A DNA stretch of 64,000 nt from Allochromatium tepidum (GTDB taxonomy: Bacteria > Pseudomonadota > Gammaproteobacteria > Chromatiales > Chromatiaceae). Under the pieces are notes generated by a model. The model was not told the DNA's origin, ran no database searches, and was given only the letters and a program-made list of their open reading frames with translations. Shown piece by piece: positions 8,478-19,325 of this stretch (its first letter is position 1; each line of letters starts with the position of its first letter). A program made the position numbers and the translations under genes. The stretch is from positions 788,501 through 852,500 of the forward strand of contig NZ_AP024563.1 of NCBI RefSeq assembly GCF_018409545.1, read 5' to 3'.

Positions 8478-9779
8478 TCAGCGCTTCCCTTGAGCGGTGG
8501 TTTGATCGGATGGCGGCGTGCCGGATGAGGACTCGGCCGCCGGGGTCCGGGGTGCCGGCGGCGTCTTGGCGGCCGGCGCAGAGGGTAGGGTCGTCGTGGC
8601 CCCGAGCGTCAGTGCGGCGAGCGTGCCGTCGTCGGCATAGACATAGACCCGGTTGCCCGAGACCAGCGGACGGGCGGTGATCCCGGCCTTGGTCAGACGC
8701 ATCCGCCCCACCAGTCGCCCATCACGCTTGTCGAGCAGATGCAGATAGCCCTCGAAGTCACCGACCAGCAGCCGCTCGCCGAGCAGCGCGGGCGCGGTGA
8801 GCCGGCGATAGCGCAGTTGATCCTGCTGCCAGCGCCCGGCCCCGTCGGCCATCGCGGCGCCCCAGACACGATCCTCGGAATCGGTCACATAGAGTCCGTC
8901 GGCGTCGGCGACCAGTCCGGCATGGGCCGAGAGTTCGCGCCGCCACAGCACCTCGCCCAGCTCGCGATCCACGGCGGCCAAGTCGCCATTGTAGGCCCCG
9001 ACATAGACCGTCGAGCCGACCACGACCGGATCGGCATCGATATCGGCGATGCGCGCCAGTTCAGAGCGTCCGCTCGGACGGGTGACGATCACCTCCCACA
9101 GCGGCAGACCGTCCTTGGGATCGAGCTTGACCAGCTTGCCGCCGGAGAGTCCGACGATGATCCCGTTCTCGGTCAGGGCCGGGGTGCTGCTGCCGCGCAG
9201 GGTCAGAACCGGCGGCGGATAGTCGATGCGCCACTGGCTCTGGCCGGTTGCGGCGTCCAGGCCATGGAGACTGTCGTCGAGCGTATGGACGAAGACCCGG
9301 CCATCGGCCCCCAGACGCGGCACCGAGAGCACCTCGCTGCCGAGCTGGGTGCGCCAGAGTTCGCGCCCGTCCTGGGTCGAGAGCGCGACCAGTTCGCCCT
9401 GACTGGTGCCGAGCACCAGACGCTCACCGGCCACGTCCGGTCCGCCGCTGAAGGCCAGTCCCGTCTCGCGCTGCCAGAGTGTGCGACCCGAGTCGGCGGC
9501 GAGTGCCGCCACTCGACCCCGCGCATCGGCGACATAGAGCCGACCCTCGACGAGCGCAGGCACCAGATAGAGCTGCCGCCCCTCGGTGCCGCGCGTCGGG
9601 CGCGTCGACCAGAGTGTGTCGAACCGCGTCTCCTGCGCCAGGGGCGGCAGCGGCGAGGGCGGCGTCGGGTCTTTTTCCTTGCCGAACCAGGGGATACCGC
9701 CACAGCCGGCCAGCAGCATGGCCGGCACCAGAACCAGACTGAGCCGCAAGAGCGAAGATCCAGAGCAAAATCCAATCAT
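8478..9779 (-). CDS. bamB: Outer-membrane assembly lipoprotein BamB
   Basis: This is a 433-residue lipoprotein component of the BAM complex that inserts beta-barrel proteins. The signal peptide ends in the lipobox LLAGC at residues 22-26. The rest is a PQQ-type beta-propeller, with blades marked by repeats such as G.LVALDAxxGxxLWR (for example [16 protein letters not shown] and [16 protein letters not shown]). About 35 residues of Pro/Ala/Thr-rich tail follow the propeller, longer than in E. coli. It lies between yfgM (17 bases) and der (5 bases) in the operon. Confidence 0.96.
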   Translation of the reverse strand: MIGFCSGSSLLRLSLVLVPAMLLAGCGGIPWFGKEKDPTPPSPLPPLAQETRFDTLWSTRPTRGTEGRQLYLVPALVEGRLYVADARGRVAALAADSGRTLWQRETGLAFSGGPDVAGERLVLGTSQGELVALSTQDGRELWRTQLGSEVLSVPRLGADGRVFVHTLDDSLHGLDAATGQSQWRIDYPPPVLTLRGSSTPALTENGIIVGLSGGKLVKLDPKDGLPLWEVIVTRPSGRSELARIADIDADPVVVGSTVYVGAYNGDLAAVDRELGEVLWRRELSAHAGLVADADGLYVTDSEDRVWGAAMADGAGRWQQDQLRYRRLTAPALLGERLLVGDFEGYLHLLDKRDGRLVGRMRLTKAGITARPLVSGNRVYVYADDGTLAALTLGATTTLPSAPAAKTPPAPRTPAAESSSGTPPSDQTTAQGKR

Positions 9780-9796
9780 GGCGGTATCCGGGCCGC

Positions 9797-10423
9797 CTAA
9801 CCGGCGGCGGGCAGGTTGTCGAGCTTGAGTCGGATCAGTTGTGAGAGACTGCTGCCCGACTCGATCGCACGCTGATAGGCCGCGCGCGCCGCGTCCGGAT
9901 CACCGCGCGCGGCGGCGATGTCGCCACGCACGGCGGCGAACTCACCGGCGAAGGCGGGACTGACGTCGTATTTGTCGAGCGTCCCGGCCGCCTCATCGAG
10001 CCGGTTCTCGGCGAACTGGAGGCGTGCCAGACGCAGGGCGGCCAGGCGCGCGATGGCCGGATCGGGCGCCGTGTCGATCGCGTTCCGGAGCATGGCCATG
10101 GCCTCGTCCGTCTGGCCGGCTTCATGGAGCGCCTTGGCCGCGACCAGGGCGCCGAGCGCCGGATAGGGCGTGGAGCCGAAATCGTCCTTGAGACTCTCGA
10201 CCCGCTTGGTCACGGCCTCGGTCTGGCGGTCGGCGGCATCGAGCATCAATTGCTCGAAGGCCATGGACGCCTGGCCGGCCGCGCCCTCCTGGTAGCCGAT
10301 CCACAACCTCCAGCCCCAGATGGCGCCCAGACCGATGGCCGCGCCGGCGATGACGGACAGACCATTCTCTTTCCACCAGGTCTTGATCGCCTCGACCTTT
10401 TCGTCGTCGGTTTCGTAGCTCAC
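9797..10423 (-). CDS. yfgM: YfgM-like ancillary SecYEG translocon protein (TPR)
   Basis: This is a 208-residue membrane-anchored TPR protein of the YfgM/DUF2133 family, which associates with SecYEG and periplasmic chaperones. A cytoplasmic head (YETDDEKVEAIKTWWKENG) precedes one TM helix (about 22-42), and TPR-type helical pairs fill the periplasmic part. GTG 10423 is chosen because GGAG lies 6 bases upstream and the resulting N-terminus matches the family. A TTG 15 bases earlier would add five residues. It lies directly upstream of bamB, as in E. coli. Confidence 0.9.
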   Translation of the reverse strand: MSYETDDEKVEAIKTWWKENGLSVIAGAAIGLGAIWGWRLWIGYQEGAAGQASMAFEQLMLDAADRQTEAVTKRVESLKDDFGSTPYPALGALVAAKALHEAGQTDEAMAMLRNAIDTAPDPAIARLAALRLARLQFAENRLDEAAGTLDKYDVSPAFAGEFAAVRGDIAAARGDPDAARAAYQRAIESGSSLSQLIRLKLDNLPAAG

Positions 10424-10447
10424 GACAGTCTCCGTCAATGTGTGGGT

Positions 10448-11710
10448 TCAAAGCGTCTCGGCGAGGAAGGAGGCCACATCCGCATGACGCAGCTCGCGCT
10501 GCTCGGACTCGCCGCGCAGATCCTTCACGCCGATGACGTCGCGTTCCAGTTCCTCGTCGCCCAGGATCAGGGCGAAGCGCGCCCCGCTCTTGTCGGCCTT
10601 CTTGAACTGGCTCTTGAAGCTGCCGCCGCCGCAGTTGGACTGTAGACGCAGACGGGGCAGGGCATCGCGCAGTCGTTCGGCCAGCGCGGGCGCGGCCGCT
10701 TCGGCGCGCTCGCCGACGGCGACCAGATAGGCGTCGAGGCGCCGCTCGGGGGCGAATCCGGACTGCTCCAGGATCTCGACCAGCCGCTCCAGCCCCATGG
10801 CGAAGCCGACCGCCGGGGTCGGTCGCCCGCCGAGCTGCTCGACCAGGCCATCATAGCGTCCGCCGGCGCAGACCGTCCCCTGAGCACCGAGATCCTCGGT
10901 GATCCATTCGAAGACGGTGCGATTGTAATAATCCAGTCCGCGCACCAGGCGCGGATTGATCTGATAGGTGATACCGGCGGCATCGAGTCCGGCGCACAGA
11001 CGCGCGAAGTGGGCGCGCGTCTCCTCGCCCAGGACGTCCATGAGACTGGGTGCGTCGGTCAGCAGGCGCTGGGTCTCGGGATGCTTGGAATCCAGGATGC
11101 GCAGCGGATTGGTGCTCAGCCGTCGCCGGCTGTCGGCGTCGAGCCGGTCGGCGCGCGCCTGGAGATAGGCGACCAGCCGCTCGCGATAGACCCGACGCTC
11201 GGCGCCGTCACCCAGGGTGTTGATCTCCAGCCGGAAGCCGTCGAGTCCCAGACGCCGCCACAACCGCGCCGTGAGCAGGATGACCTCGACGTCGATGTCG
11301 GGACCGGCCAGCCCGAAGGCCTCCACGCCGATCTGATGGAACTGCCGATAGCGTCCGCGCTGCGGGCGCTCGTAGCGGAACATCGGCCCCTGGTACCAGA
11401 GCCGCTGCGGCTGCACCAGCAGGCCGTGCTCGATGGCGGCGCGCACGCAGCTCGCCGTCCCCTCGGGACGCAGACTGAGACTGTCGCCATGACGGTCGGC
11501 GAAGCTGTACATCTCCTTCTCGACGATATCGGTCACTTCGCCGATGGAGCGTTTGAACAGCTCCGTCACCTCGACCAGCGGGGTGCGGATCTCGCTGTAG
11601 CCATAGCCGGCCAGCACCTCGCGCGCGGCCTCCTCGATACGGTGCCAGATGGCGATGCGCTCCGGCAGGATGTCGTTCATCCCACGGATGGCTTGGATGT
11701 ATTTGCTCAT
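10448..11710 (-). CDS. hisS: Histidyl-tRNA synthetase
   Basis: This is a 420-residue class II aminoacyl-tRNA synthetase that charges tRNA-His. It starts with the family N-terminus [16 protein letters not shown]. Class II motif 2 ([19 protein letters not shown]) lies near residues 109-127, and the histidine-specific loops [15 protein letters not shown] and CAGGRYDGL are present. A C-terminal anticodon-binding domain follows. ATG 11710 gives the canonical start; an in-frame ATG 84 bases upstream would add a non-homologous leader. It lies between rodZ and yfgM in the operon. Confidence 0.98.
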   Translation of the reverse strand: MSKYIQAIRGMNDILPERIAIWHRIEEAAREVLAGYGYSEIRTPLVEVTELFKRSIGEVTDIVEKEMYSFADRHGDSLSLRPEGTASCVRAAIEHGLLVQPQRLWYQGPMFRYERPQRGRYRQFHQIGVEAFGLAGPDIDVEVILLTARLWRRLGLDGFRLEINTLGDGAERRVYRERLVAYLQARADRLDADSRRRLSTNPLRILDSKHPETQRLLTDAPSLMDVLGEETRAHFARLCAGLDAAGITYQINPRLVRGLDYYNRTVFEWITEDLGAQGTVCAGGRYDGLVEQLGGRPTPAVGFAMGLERLVEILEQSGFAPERRLDAYLVAVGERAEAAAPALAERLRDALPRLRLQSNCGGGSFKSQFKKADKSGARFALILGDEELERDVIGVKDLRGESEQRELRHADVASFLAETL

Positions 11711-11753
11711 GAGTGCGGGCGGGAGTCGGAGCGGCCGATGCCGGCCGACGGAA

Positions 11754-12824
11754 TCATTCGAAGGAGTTCGGGTCGAGCGAGAAACGCGCGACATTGCCCT
11801 GGGCGCGGCGCTTGAGGTCGTAGGGCCGACCGCCGATCGTCAACCGGGTCGCGGCGGCGTTGCCGATGACGAACTTATAGGGCGGCTCGCCGTCGAGTAC
11901 GCGCCGATCGCCCGAGCGCATCTCGCCATTGAGCACCACGCGGCCGTTGGCGCCGCGCACGTCGACCCAGGAAGTGCCGGTGAATTCGAGCACGACCTCG
12001 GTGGATGTCGTCTCGGGGGCGGGGGCTTCCGCCTCTGCCTCTTCCGCGCTTTGTGCCTCCTGTTCGGCGTTGGATTCGGCCGGAGTGCCGGTCGTAGTCG
12101 TTACACCGGCCAGCGTGTTGGCGGCAACCAGGGTTTCAGCCGGTGCCGCCGTAGCGGGTGCCGCCGGCTCGGGTCGAGTGGTGTTCGTGCCGGCGAGCGC
12201 CCGAGCCTCCGTGGGTCTGAGCGGAATGCTCTCGGGAGGCGCGGAAATCGCCGGTTCAGGTTCGGATTGGGGTGAGGCGGCCGTCGTGCTGCTCGCCGCC
12301 CCACCGGGCGAACCCGGCGTCTTCGTCGGCGCGGCGATCACGCTCGCCGAATCCTCGGTCTTCGATGGCGCGAGCCTGTCCTGCGGCAACCCGGAATCGG
12401 TCTGACCACGCAGCCAGAGCGTACCCATTCCGGCCGCCACGCCGATCAGCAGGATGCCGATCACCCAAATCCAGCGTCCGGAGCCGCTCGTCGACTCGAC
12501 CGCGCCATTGGCGGCCTGCCCAAAACTGATCTCGTGAACCGGAACCCTGTCGCGATAGGCCGCGATGATGGGTGTCGGGTCGGCTCCCAGCAACCGGGCG
12601 TAATTCTTGAGGTAGCCGACGACGAACACGGGGGCGGGCAGGCGCTCATAGTGGTCGCCCTCGAGTGATTCCACCACATGGCGCTGGAGATGGAGTTGCG
12701 CTGCAACCCGCTCGATATCGAGCTTGCGGGACTCACGCAGCGCCCGCAGTCGGCGACCTGGGGTATCGTTTGTCTCCGGCGTGTTGGGATCGCCTGACGG
12801 CATGGTATTGATCGATGGGCTCAT
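11754..12824 (-). CDS. rodZ: RodZ-like cytoskeletal helix-turn-helix protein
   Basis: This is a 356-residue protein of the RodZ family, linking MreB to the cell wall machinery. The cytoplasmic HTH (about 24-90) contains [18 protein letters not shown] and the conserved [14 protein letters not shown] helix ([21 protein letters not shown]) lies near 133-153, followed by a long, low-complexity Ala/Pro/Thr/Glu linker. A C-terminal DUF4115 beta domain contains the family feature [14 protein letters not shown]. The gene is 122 bases downstream of pilW and 43 bases upstream of hisS. The ispG gene often found next to it is absent. Confidence 0.92.
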   Translation of the reverse strand: MSPSINTMPSGDPNTPETNDTPGRRLRALRESRKLDIERVAAQLHLQRHVVESLEGDHYERLPAPVFVVGYLKNYARLLGADPTPIIAAYRDRVPVHEISFGQAANGAVESTSGSGRWIWVIGILLIGVAAGMGTLWLRGQTDSGLPQDRLAPSKTEDSASVIAAPTKTPGSPGGAASSTTAASPQSEPEPAISAPPESIPLRPTEARALAGTNTTRPEPAAPATAAPAETLVAANTLAGVTTTTGTPAESNAEQEAQSAEEAEAEAPAPETTSTEVVLEFTGTSWVDVRGANGRVVLNGEMRSGDRRVLDGEPPYKFVIGNAAATRLTIGGRPYDLKRRAQGNVARFSLDPNSFE

Positions 12825-12946
12825 AGCGTGATCAGGAGTTGTTTTCTAGTGTATGGTGTCGCTCGACTGGGCAATTCGCACCGCAATCCGACTGGCTTCG
12901 AATGCGGTTGGCATGATCGGGCCGGTCTCGTCGCAACCATCCGGGT

Positions 12947-13732
12947 CTAGGGAGAGCGACCCGCTGGGGTGTTGGGGAAACTTTTGTGCAGCACGTCCTG
13001 GTAGAAGGCGGCGCGCTTGCGGTTTCCGAGTGCGCGCTCGGCCTCGATGCCGACCTGCAGGGCGATACGCGAGGCGGCGGGTGTGCGCACCGTTTCCGGT
13101 TTGAAATAACGGTCGATGTAGTCCTTGGCGGCCTTGGCGTCGCCGCGCCTCATGGCCAGCTCTCCCAGGCTGGCCAGCGGTGCGCCGAAGCCGGCGTTCG
13201 ACTGAATGGCCGCACGGTAATGGGTCTCGGCCTTGGTCGTGTCGCCCGCCTCGACGGCGCAGTTGCCGGCATTGGTCAGGGCGATCCAGGGCGTGGCGTA
13301 GACGGGATTCTTCGCCGCCTTGACGAACTGGGCATCGGCCTCGGCATAACGGCGCTGATTGCACAGGAAGGAGCCGTAGGCGTTGAGGACGTCGGGATTG
13401 TTGGGCGCGATTTTGACGGCGCGTTCGTAGTGCTTGGCCGCCTCGTCGGTCTGCTGCAACTGTTCGAGCAGGAAGGCCAGCCAGACGTGCGCCGGTGCAT
13501 ACTTGTCATCGGTCTTGACGGCCTGTTGAGCACGGCGCAGGGCGACCTCGGTCTGCCCGAGCCTGTGGTATTCCTTGGCCAGATCGACATAGAGCTTGGC
13601 CGGACTGTCATCCGGGGTCAGCCCCAGCGCCTCGTCGCCCGTCTTCAGGGTCGACTTGCCGCCACAGGCCAGCAGTGTCAGGCAGAGGCCGAGCACCAGC
13701 GGCAGGCGTAGAGCGAATCCGTGCATCGTCAT
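12947..13732 (-). CDS. pilW: Type IV pilus biogenesis/stability lipoprotein PilW (PilF)
   Basis: This is a 261-residue outer-membrane lipoprotein, the pilotin-type factor that stabilises PilQ multimers. The lipobox LTLLAC lies near residues 18-23. Six TPR units follow, with typical lines such as [20 protein letters not shown] and [21 protein letters not shown]. Its ATG overlaps the rlmN stop by 4 bases (ATGA), so translation is coupled. The order rlmN-pilW-rodZ is the usual gammaproteobacterial one. ATG 13732 or the ATG two codons later could be used. Confidence 0.93.
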   Translation of the reverse strand: MTMHGFALRLPLVLGLCLTLLACGGKSTLKTGDEALGLTPDDSPAKLYVDLAKEYHRLGQTEVALRRAQQAVKTDDKYAPAHVWLAFLLEQLQQTDEAAKHYERAVKIAPNNPDVLNAYGSFLCNQRRYAEADAQFVKAAKNPVYATPWIALTNAGNCAVEAGDTTKAETHYRAAIQSNAGFGAPLASLGELAMRRGDAKAAKDYIDRYFKPETVRTPAASRIALQVGIEAERALGNRKRAAFYQDVLHKSFPNTPAGRSP

Positions 13733-14826
13733 CGCAGACCCACCCGTGTGTCCGCCTCGACCCGGACGCGCCCGAGCCGTCCGGTGCGATCCCGGACGCG
13801 CCCGACCAGCTGTCCGCAGGCGGCGGCGATCTCATCGCCGCGGGTCTTGCGCGTCATGGCGAAGATCCCCGAGCGGGTCAGACGCTCGCGGAAGGTCTCG
13901 ACCCGCTCCGGCGGCGAGGTGCCGAAATCGCTGCCGGTGAAGGGATTGAAGGGAATCAGATTGACCTTGGACGGCACCCCTTCGAGCAGCCGGATGAGTT
14001 GCTTGGCGTGGGTCGGGCTGTCGTTGATGCCGTCGAGCATCACGTATTCCCAGGTGATCTTGCGCCGCTTGTCGCCGGCGACATAGTGCTTGCAGGCCGG
14101 GATCAGCTCGGCGAGCGGATACTTGCGGTTGATCGGCACCAGTTGGTCGCGCAGTGCGTCGTTCGGCGCATGCAGCGAGACGGCCAGCGAGACGTCGCTG
14201 ACTTCGCGCAGCCGGTAGATGTTGGGCACGATGCCCGAGGTGCTCAGGGTCACGCGCTGCTTGGCCAGCATGTAGGCCAGATCGTCCTGCATGACGTCCA
14301 TGGCCTTGACCGCCGCCTCGAAGTTGGCCAGCGGCTCGCCCATGCCCATCATGACCACGTTGGTCGGTGCGGCGCCGAGCCGGCGCGCGGCATGCCAGAC
14401 CTGACCGATGATCTCGGCGACGCTCAGGTTGCGGTTGAAGCCCTGGCGCGCGGTGGCGCAGAAGGCGCATTCGAGCGCACAGCCGACCTGCGAGGACACG
14501 CAGATGGTGCTGCGCTTGCCCTCGGGAATGAACACGGTCTCGACCCGCTGCCCGTCGTCCAGCGCCATCACCCACTTGACGGTGCCGTCGGCGGAGGGAT
14601 GGGTCTGGAGGATGCGCGGTAGCCGGATCTCGACCGTATTGAGCAGGACGGTGCGCAGGCTCTTGGGCAGATCGGTCATGGCGTCGAAGTCGACGACGCC
14701 ATGCTTGTGCATCCACTTGAAGAGATTGCGGCCATGGAACGCCTTGAAGCCGAGCGCCGTCACCAGCGACTCGCAACCGGCGAGGTCGAGGTCGAGCGGA
14801 TTGGGCCTGGATTGGGTGGCGCTCAT
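13729..14826 (-). CDS. rlmN: Dual-specificity 23S rRNA/tRNA methyltransferase RlmN
   Basis: This is a 365-residue radical-SAM enzyme that methylates C2 of A2503 in 23S rRNA and A37 in some tRNAs. The cluster motif [10 protein letters not shown] (CxxxCxxC) lies near residues 116-125. The GMGEPLANF motif follows, and a conserved C-terminal cysteine (about residue 345, in [11 protein letters not shown]) is present for the methyl-cysteine step. Length is typical. It starts 21 bases after ndk and overlaps pilW by 4 bases. Confidence 0.97.
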   Translation of the reverse strand: MSATQSRPNPLDLDLAGCESLVTALGFKAFHGRNLFKWMHKHGVVDFDAMTDLPKSLRTVLLNTVEIRLPRILQTHPSADGTVKWVMALDDGQRVETVFIPEGKRSTICVSSQVGCALECAFCATARQGFNRNLSVAEIIGQVWHAARRLGAAPTNVVMMGMGEPLANFEAAVKAMDVMQDDLAYMLAKQRVTLSTSGIVPNIYRLREVSDVSLAVSLHAPNDALRDQLVPINRKYPLAELIPACKHYVAGDKRRKITWEYVMLDGINDSPTHAKQLIRLLEGVPSKVNLIPFNPFTGSDFGTSPPERVETFRERLTRSGIFAMTRKTRGDEIAAACGQLVGRVRDRTGRLGRVRVEADTRVGLR

Positions 14827-14847
14827 GGCGATCCTGATCGTCTTCGA

Positions 14848-15276
14848 TCAGCGGGTGCGGGGGCAGACGCCCTCGGGGAAGAAGAAGGCGATCTCGACGG
14901 CCGCGTTCTCGGGCGAATCCGAACCGTGCACGGCGTTCTCGGTGAAGGAGTCGGCGAAGTCGGCGCGGATGGTGCCGGGCGCGGCCTGGGCCGGGTTGGT
15001 GGCGCCCATGATCTCGCGGTTCTTGGCCACAGCGTCCTCGCCCTCCAGCACCTGGACCATCACCGGACCGGAGATCATGAAGTCGACCAGTTCGTCGAAG
15101 AAGGGCTTGCCCTGATGGATGGCATAGAAGGCGCTGGCCTGCTCGCGGCTCATGTGCAGCATGCGCGCGGCGACGATCTTGAGTCCGGCGGCCTCGAAGC
15201 GGCCGAGGATGGCGCCGATGGCGTCCTTGGCGACGGCGTTCGGCTTGATGATGGAAAGGGTGCGCTCAATAGCCAT
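14848..15276 (-). CDS. ndk: Nucleoside diphosphate kinase
   Basis: This is a 142-residue enzyme that equalises nucleoside triphosphate pools. The N-terminus ([14 protein letters not shown]) and the catalytic histidine motif NAVHGSDS (about residues 115-122) are canonical. A good ribosome-binding site, TTAGGAG, lies 5 bases before ATG 15276. It is the first gene of the ndk-rlmN-pilW-rodZ-hisS-yfgM-bamB-der run, so the operon promoter should lie in 15277-15400. Confidence 0.98.
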   Translation of the reverse strand: MAIERTLSIIKPNAVAKDAIGAILGRFEAAGLKIVAARMLHMSREQASAFYAIHQGKPFFDELVDFMISGPVMVQVLEGEDAVAKNREIMGATNPAQAAPGTIRADFADSFTENAVHGSDSPENAAVEIAFFFPEGVCPRTR

Positions 15277-15560
15277 GCGGGCTCCTAACGAAATGGGGCG
15301 TTTGATAATGGGAGTTTAGAGTCGGAATGCGACGCGGATTGGAACGCTGTCGGGAGGCGGCTGGTCCGGTCCGAACGCGGACTGTCCGACGGATTCCAGC
15401 GACGTCTGTGTCAGGTCGATCCCTAAGTCTAATGGTAGCGGCGTGGTCGGGCAATGGCGCAATGGTTTGGATCGCGGCCCGAGTGTTGTAGAGTCGCTCT
15501 GGTTCGCGCGCGTCGCCTGACGATGGCGGGACGTTTCTACACGATTCGATAGAGATTTGA
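15277..15560. promoter_or_regulatory. Divergent intergenic region between ndk and DHH gene
   Basis: This stretch of 284 bases must hold the promoter of the ndk operon (leftward) and probably that of the DHH gene (rightward). I see a ribosome-binding site for ndk at about 15282-15288, but no consensus -35/-10 pair that I would defend and no convincing small gene. Confidence 0.4.
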
Positions 15561-16577
15561 ATGAGCCGATACGACGTTTTCAATGGCGATGCCGACGGGT
15601 TGTGCGCCCTGCATCAATTGCGGCTGATCGAGCCGCTCGACACCCGGCTCGTGACCGGGCCCAAGCGCGAGATCGATCTGCTCGGGCGTGTTCCCGTGGA
15701 TCAGGCCGAGTCTGTGACTGTGCTCGACATCTCGATGGAGAAGAATGGCGCGGCCCTACGTTCTCTGCTGGAGGCCGGCGTCCGTGTAGCCTATTTCGAT
15801 CATCATTTTCCCGGTGAGATCCCGGCGCATCCGGGGTTGAGTGCGCATCTGGACATGCGGCCCGAGGTCTGCACCAGTCTGCTGGTCGATGCCTATCTCG
15901 ACGGGCGGGCGCGGGCCTGGGCCGTGGTCGGCGCCTTCGGCGACAATCTCGAGCGCTCGGCACGGCAGGCGGCCGAGTCGCTGGGTCTGGACGCGCCCGA
16001 GGTCGAGCGCCTGCGCGAGCTGGGGATCTGTCTCAATTACAATGGTTACGGCCCCAGTATCGAGGATCTGCACTTTGCACCGGATGCGCTCTATCGGCGT
16101 CTCCAGCCCTACGCCGATCCGTTCGACTTCATCAACGAAGAGGAGGCCTTCGCGCACCTGCGCGACGGCTATGCCGACGACATGGCGCGCGCTCGTGCCC
16201 TGACGCCCGAGTACGAGGACGCCCGGCATCGTCTCGTCATCCTGCCGGCCGAGCCCTGGGCGCGGCGCGCGAGCGGGGTCTATGCCAATGAACTGGCTCA
16301 GGCGGCGCCCGAAAAGGCGCACGCCATCCTCACGCGCCTGAGCACGGGCGGCTTTCTGGTCAGTGTCCGCGCTCCGGTGGCCCATCCTCAGGGCGCCGAC
16401 CAGATCTGCCGCCGCTTCCCGACCGGGGGCGGGCGCACGGGCGCGGCCGGCATCAACCATCTGCCCGAGACCGATTACGACGCCTTCGTGGAGGCGTTCC
16501 GCGCGGCCTTCGTCCGAACGCCCGTCGTCAGCGGGCGTTGGCATTCACGCTTCGCCATCACTGGAAAGCCCGTATGA
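15561..16577 (+). CDS. DHH-family phosphoesterase
   Basis: This is a 338-residue protein of the DHH superfamily, metal-dependent phosphoesterases acting on nucleotides or nucleic acid ends. The first metal motif FNGDADGLCA lies at residues 7-16, LDIS at 55-58, and the name-giving D80-H81-H82 in YFDHHFPG. A C-terminal DHHA1-like glycine motif (TGGGRTGAAGINHLP) is present. It lacks the CBS, PolyA-polymerase or RecJ extensions. The exact substrate cannot be read from sequence. It ends 43 bases before prfB and may be cotranscribed with it. Confidence 0.85.
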   Translation: MSRYDVFNGDADGLCALHQLRLIEPLDTRLVTGPKREIDLLGRVPVDQAESVTVLDISMEKNGAALRSLLEAGVRVAYFDHHFPGEIPAHPGLSAHLDMRPEVCTSLLVDAYLDGRARAWAVVGAFGDNLERSARQAAESLGLDAPEVERLRELGICLNYNGYGPSIEDLHFAPDALYRRLQPYADPFDFINEEEAFAHLRDGYADDMARARALTPEYEDARHRLVILPAEPWARRASGVYANELAQAAPEKAHAILTRLSTGGFLVSVRAPVAHPQGADQICRRFPTGGGRTGAAGINHLPETDYDAFVEAFRAAFVRTPVVSGRWHSRFAITGKPV

Positions 16578-16620
16578 CGACGGGGTATGATTTCAGACTT
16601 TTATCCGGCCGGGACTGCTC

Positions 16621-17719
16621 ATGCTCGACATCAATCCGATCGCCCATCAAATCGCCGACCTGAAGGGACGTGTCGAGTCCCTCAGGGGGTATCTTTGACT
16701 ATGCCGAACGCAAGGATCGGCTGACCGAGGTTCTGCGCGAACTGGAGGATCCGACCATCTGGAACGATCCGAGCCGCGCCCAGGCGCTGGGGCGCGAGCG
16801 CGCCGCGCTGGAAGCCGTGGTGCTCACAATCGACGAGCTGACCGGCGCGCTCGCCGACGCCGACGATCTGCTCGCGCTCGCCGCCGAGGAATCCGACGAA
16901 GCGACGCTCGAATCGCTGGTCGCCGATCTCAAGAGCCACGAGGCGCGTGTGTCGGAGCTGGAGTTCCGGCGCATGTTCTCCGGCGAGATGGACGCCTGCA
17001 ACGCCTTCGTCGACATCCAGGCCGGCTCGGGCGGCACCGAGGCGCAGGACTGGGCCGAGATGCTGCTGCGCATGTATCTGCGCTGGGGCGAGCGGCGCGG
17101 CTTCAAGACCGAGTTGTTGGAGGTCTCGGCGGGCGAAGTGGCGGGCATCAAGTCGGCCACCGTCAAGTTCGAGGGTGATTACGCCTTCGGCTGGCTGCGC
17201 ACCGAGATCGGCGTGCACCGTCTGGTGCGCAAGTCGCCCTTCGATTCGGGCAACCGGCGTCATACGTCCTTCTCGTCGGTGTTCGTCTCGCCCGAGGTCG
17301 ACGACTCGGTCGAGATCGAGATCAACCCGGCCGACCTGCGCATCGACGTCTATCGCGCCAGCGGCGCCGGCGGTCAGCACGTCAACCGGACCGAGTCGGC
17401 GGTGCGTATCACGCACAACCCGACCGGCATCGTGGTCCAGTGTCAGAACGACCGTTCGCAGCACAAGAACAAGGATCAGGCGATGAAGCAGCTCAAGTCC
17501 AAGCTCTACGAGCTTGAGATGCAGAAGCGCCGCGCCAGCCGGCAGGCGCTGGAAGAGACCAAGTCCGACATCGGCTGGGGCAGCCAGATCCGGTCCTATG
17601 TGCTCGACCAGTCGCGCATCAAGGATCTGCGCACCGGGGTGGAGATCACCAACACCCAGGGCGTGCTCGACGGCAATCTCGACCCCTTCATCGAGGCCAG
17701 CCTCAAGAGCGGGCTTTGA
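16621..17719 (+). CDS. prfB: Peptide chain release factor 2 (programmed +1 frameshift)
   Basis: This factor terminates translation at UGA and UAA. The gene is read in two frames: ATG 16621 through CTT at 16693-16695, then +1 into GAC at 16697. The product has 365 residues, like E. coli RF2. The peptidyl-release motif [16 protein letters not shown] and the recognition-loop motif SPFDSG are present. The in-frame TGA at 16696-16698 is the autoregulatory stop. A stem-loop and lysS follow (88-base gap), the classical prfB-lysS pair. Confidence 0.98.
16681..16699 (+). promoter_or_regulatory. prfB recoding site
   Basis: An SD-like AGGGGG (16684-16689) is followed by TAT, then CTT-TGA-C. This is the standard RF2 frameshift signal. 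When RF2 is scarce, the ribosome pauses at TGA, the upstream AGGGGG pairs with 16S rRNA, and the ribosome slips +1 at CTT, giving autoregulation of RF2. Confidence 0.97.
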
Positions 17720-17741
17720 ACCGCTGTCCGTTTCAGCCAGT

Positions 17742-17781
17742 GCGATCAGCCGGCCGCCGACCCAGGCCGCCGGCTGATCGC
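17742..17781 (+). terminator. Strong stem-loop between prfB and lysS
   Basis: Perfect 13-bp arms (17742-17754 and 17769-17781; GCGATCAGCCGGC and its complement) enclose a 14-base loop. The start of lysS is 26 bases further on. No T-run follows, so a Rho-independent terminator is doubtful. It may attenuate, process or stabilise a prfB-lysS transcript. Confidence 0.55.
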
Positions 17782-17807
17782 CGGATCACCTGGAGACTCC
17801 CAATCCG

Positions 17808-19325
17808 ATGAGCGACGCGCCATCAACCGCCACCGAGGCACTCAACGAGAACAAACTGATCGCCCAGCGGCGCGAGAAGCTGGCACGTCTGCGTGAGCGC
17901 GGCAACGCGTTCCCGAACGATTTCCGGCGCGATGCGCTGGCGGGCGACCTGCTGGCTCAGTATGAGGCGCTGGAGGCCGAGGAGCTGGAAGCGCGCGCGG
18001 TGCGAGTCAAGCTGGCCGGCCGACTGATGACCAGGCGCGTCATGGGCAAAGCGAGCTTTGCGCACATCCAGGATATGTCGGCGCGGATGCAGGTCTTCGT
18101 CCAGCGCGATCAGGTCGGCGAGGAGACCTACGACCACTTCAAGCGCGAACTGGATCTCGGCGACATCATCGGCGTCGAGGGTCAGGTGTTCAAGACCAAG
18201 ACCGGCGAGCTGTCGGTGCGCTGCGATTCGCTGCGTCTGCTGACCAAGGCCCTGCGTCCGCTGCCCGAGAAGTTCCACGGCCTGACCGACATGGAGAGCC
18301 GCTATCGCCAGCGCTATCTGGATCTGATCATGAACACGGGTACGCGCGACACCTTCCGCGTGCGTACCGCGATCGTGCAGTTCATCCGCGACTATCTCAA
18401 CGGTCGCGGCTATCTGGAAGTCGAGACGCCGATGATGCAGGTGATTCCGGGCGGCGCGGTGGCGCGACCCTTCATCACCCATCACAACGCGCTCGACATG
18501 CAGCTCTTCCTGCGCATCGCGCCTGAATTGTTCCTCAAGCGGCTGGTGGTCGGCGGCTTCGAGAAGGTCTACGAGATCAATCGCAATTTCCGCAACGAAG
18601 GCCTCTCGACCCGGCACAACCCCGAGTTCACCATGCTGGAGTTCTACGAGGCCTATGCCGACTATCACGATCTGATGGATCTGACCGAGGACATGCTTCG
18701 CCGGATGGCGACCGAGGTTCTGGGCACCACCCAGATCCAGTATCAGGGCGCGACCTATGATTTCGGTCGGCCCTTTGCGCGGCTGAGCGTGCGTGACGCG
18801 ATCCTCCGGTTCAATCCCGATCTGACGGCGGCGGACGTCGACGACTTGGATCGCCTGCGTGCGGTGGTCGAGCGTCATGGCGTCGTGCCGAAGCCGACCT
18901 GGGGTCTGGGCAAGCTGCAAGTCGAACTCTTCGAGCAGACGGTCGAGTGCCGGCTGATGGATCCGACCTTCATCACCCGCTATCCGACCGAGGTCTCACC
19001 GCTGGCGCGGCGCAATGACGAAGACCCGAGCGTCACCGACCGCTTCGAGCTGTTCGTCGGCGGGCGCGAGATCGCCAACGGCTTTTCGGAACTGAACGAC
19101 GCCGAGGACCAAGCCGAGCGCTTTCGTGCCCAGGTGGCCGAAAAGGAGGCCGGCGACCAGGAGGCCATGTACTATGACGCCGACTATGTCCGCGCCCTGG
19201 AGCACGGTCTGCCGCCGACGGCGGGCGAGGGCATCGGCATCGACCGACTGGTGATGCTCTTCACCGACTCGCCCTCGATCCGCGACGTGCTGCTGTTCCC
19301 GCACATGCGCCCGGAGTCGGTCTAG
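17808..19325 (+). CDS. lysS: Lysyl-tRNA synthetase (class II)
   Basis: This is a 505-residue class II LysRS. The N-terminal OB-fold anticodon-binding domain (about 65-175) includes [17 protein letters not shown]. The catalytic core contains motif 2, [18 protein letters not shown], and motif 3, [13 protein letters not shown], near the C-terminus. Length matches bacterial LysS. A GGAG lies 12 bases before ATG 17808. The stop overlaps by 4 bases the end of the convergent ygfZ gene. Confidence 0.98.
   Translation: MSDAPSTATEALNENKLIAQRREKLARLRERGNAFPNDFRRDALAGDLLAQYEALEAEELEARAVRVKLAGRLMTRRVMGKASFAHIQDMSARMQVFVQRDQVGEETYDHFKRELDLGDIIGVEGQVFKTKTGELSVRCDSLRLLTKALRPLPEKFHGLTDMESRYRQRYLDLIMNTGTRDTFRVRTAIVQFIRDYLNGRGYLEVETPMMQVIPGGAVARPFITHHNALDMQLFLRIAPELFLKRLVVGGFEKVYEINRNFRNEGLSTRHNPEFTMLEFYEAYADYHDLMDLTEDMLRRMATEVLGTTQIQYQGATYDFGRPFARLSVRDAILRFNPDLTAADVDDLDRLRAVVERHGVVPKPTWGLGKLQVELFEQTVECRLMDPTFITRYPTEVSPLARRNDEDPSVTDRFELFVGGREIANGFSELNDAEDQAERFRAQVAEKEAGDQEAMYYDADYVRALEHGLPPTAGEGIGIDRLVMLFTDSPSIRDVLLFPHMRPESV

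Noticed and set aside
9750-9779. Similarity of the bamB start (ATTGGATTTTGCTC) to the right end of the dispersed repeat
   Set aside because: The match is short and interrupted, in reverse orientation, and is explained by the signal-peptide codons of bamB.
15266-15583. Open frame of 105 codons between ndk and the DHH gene
   Set aside because: It starts inside the DHH gene and ends in ndk, has no good ribosome-binding site and no family-like features; it more likely spans two promoters.
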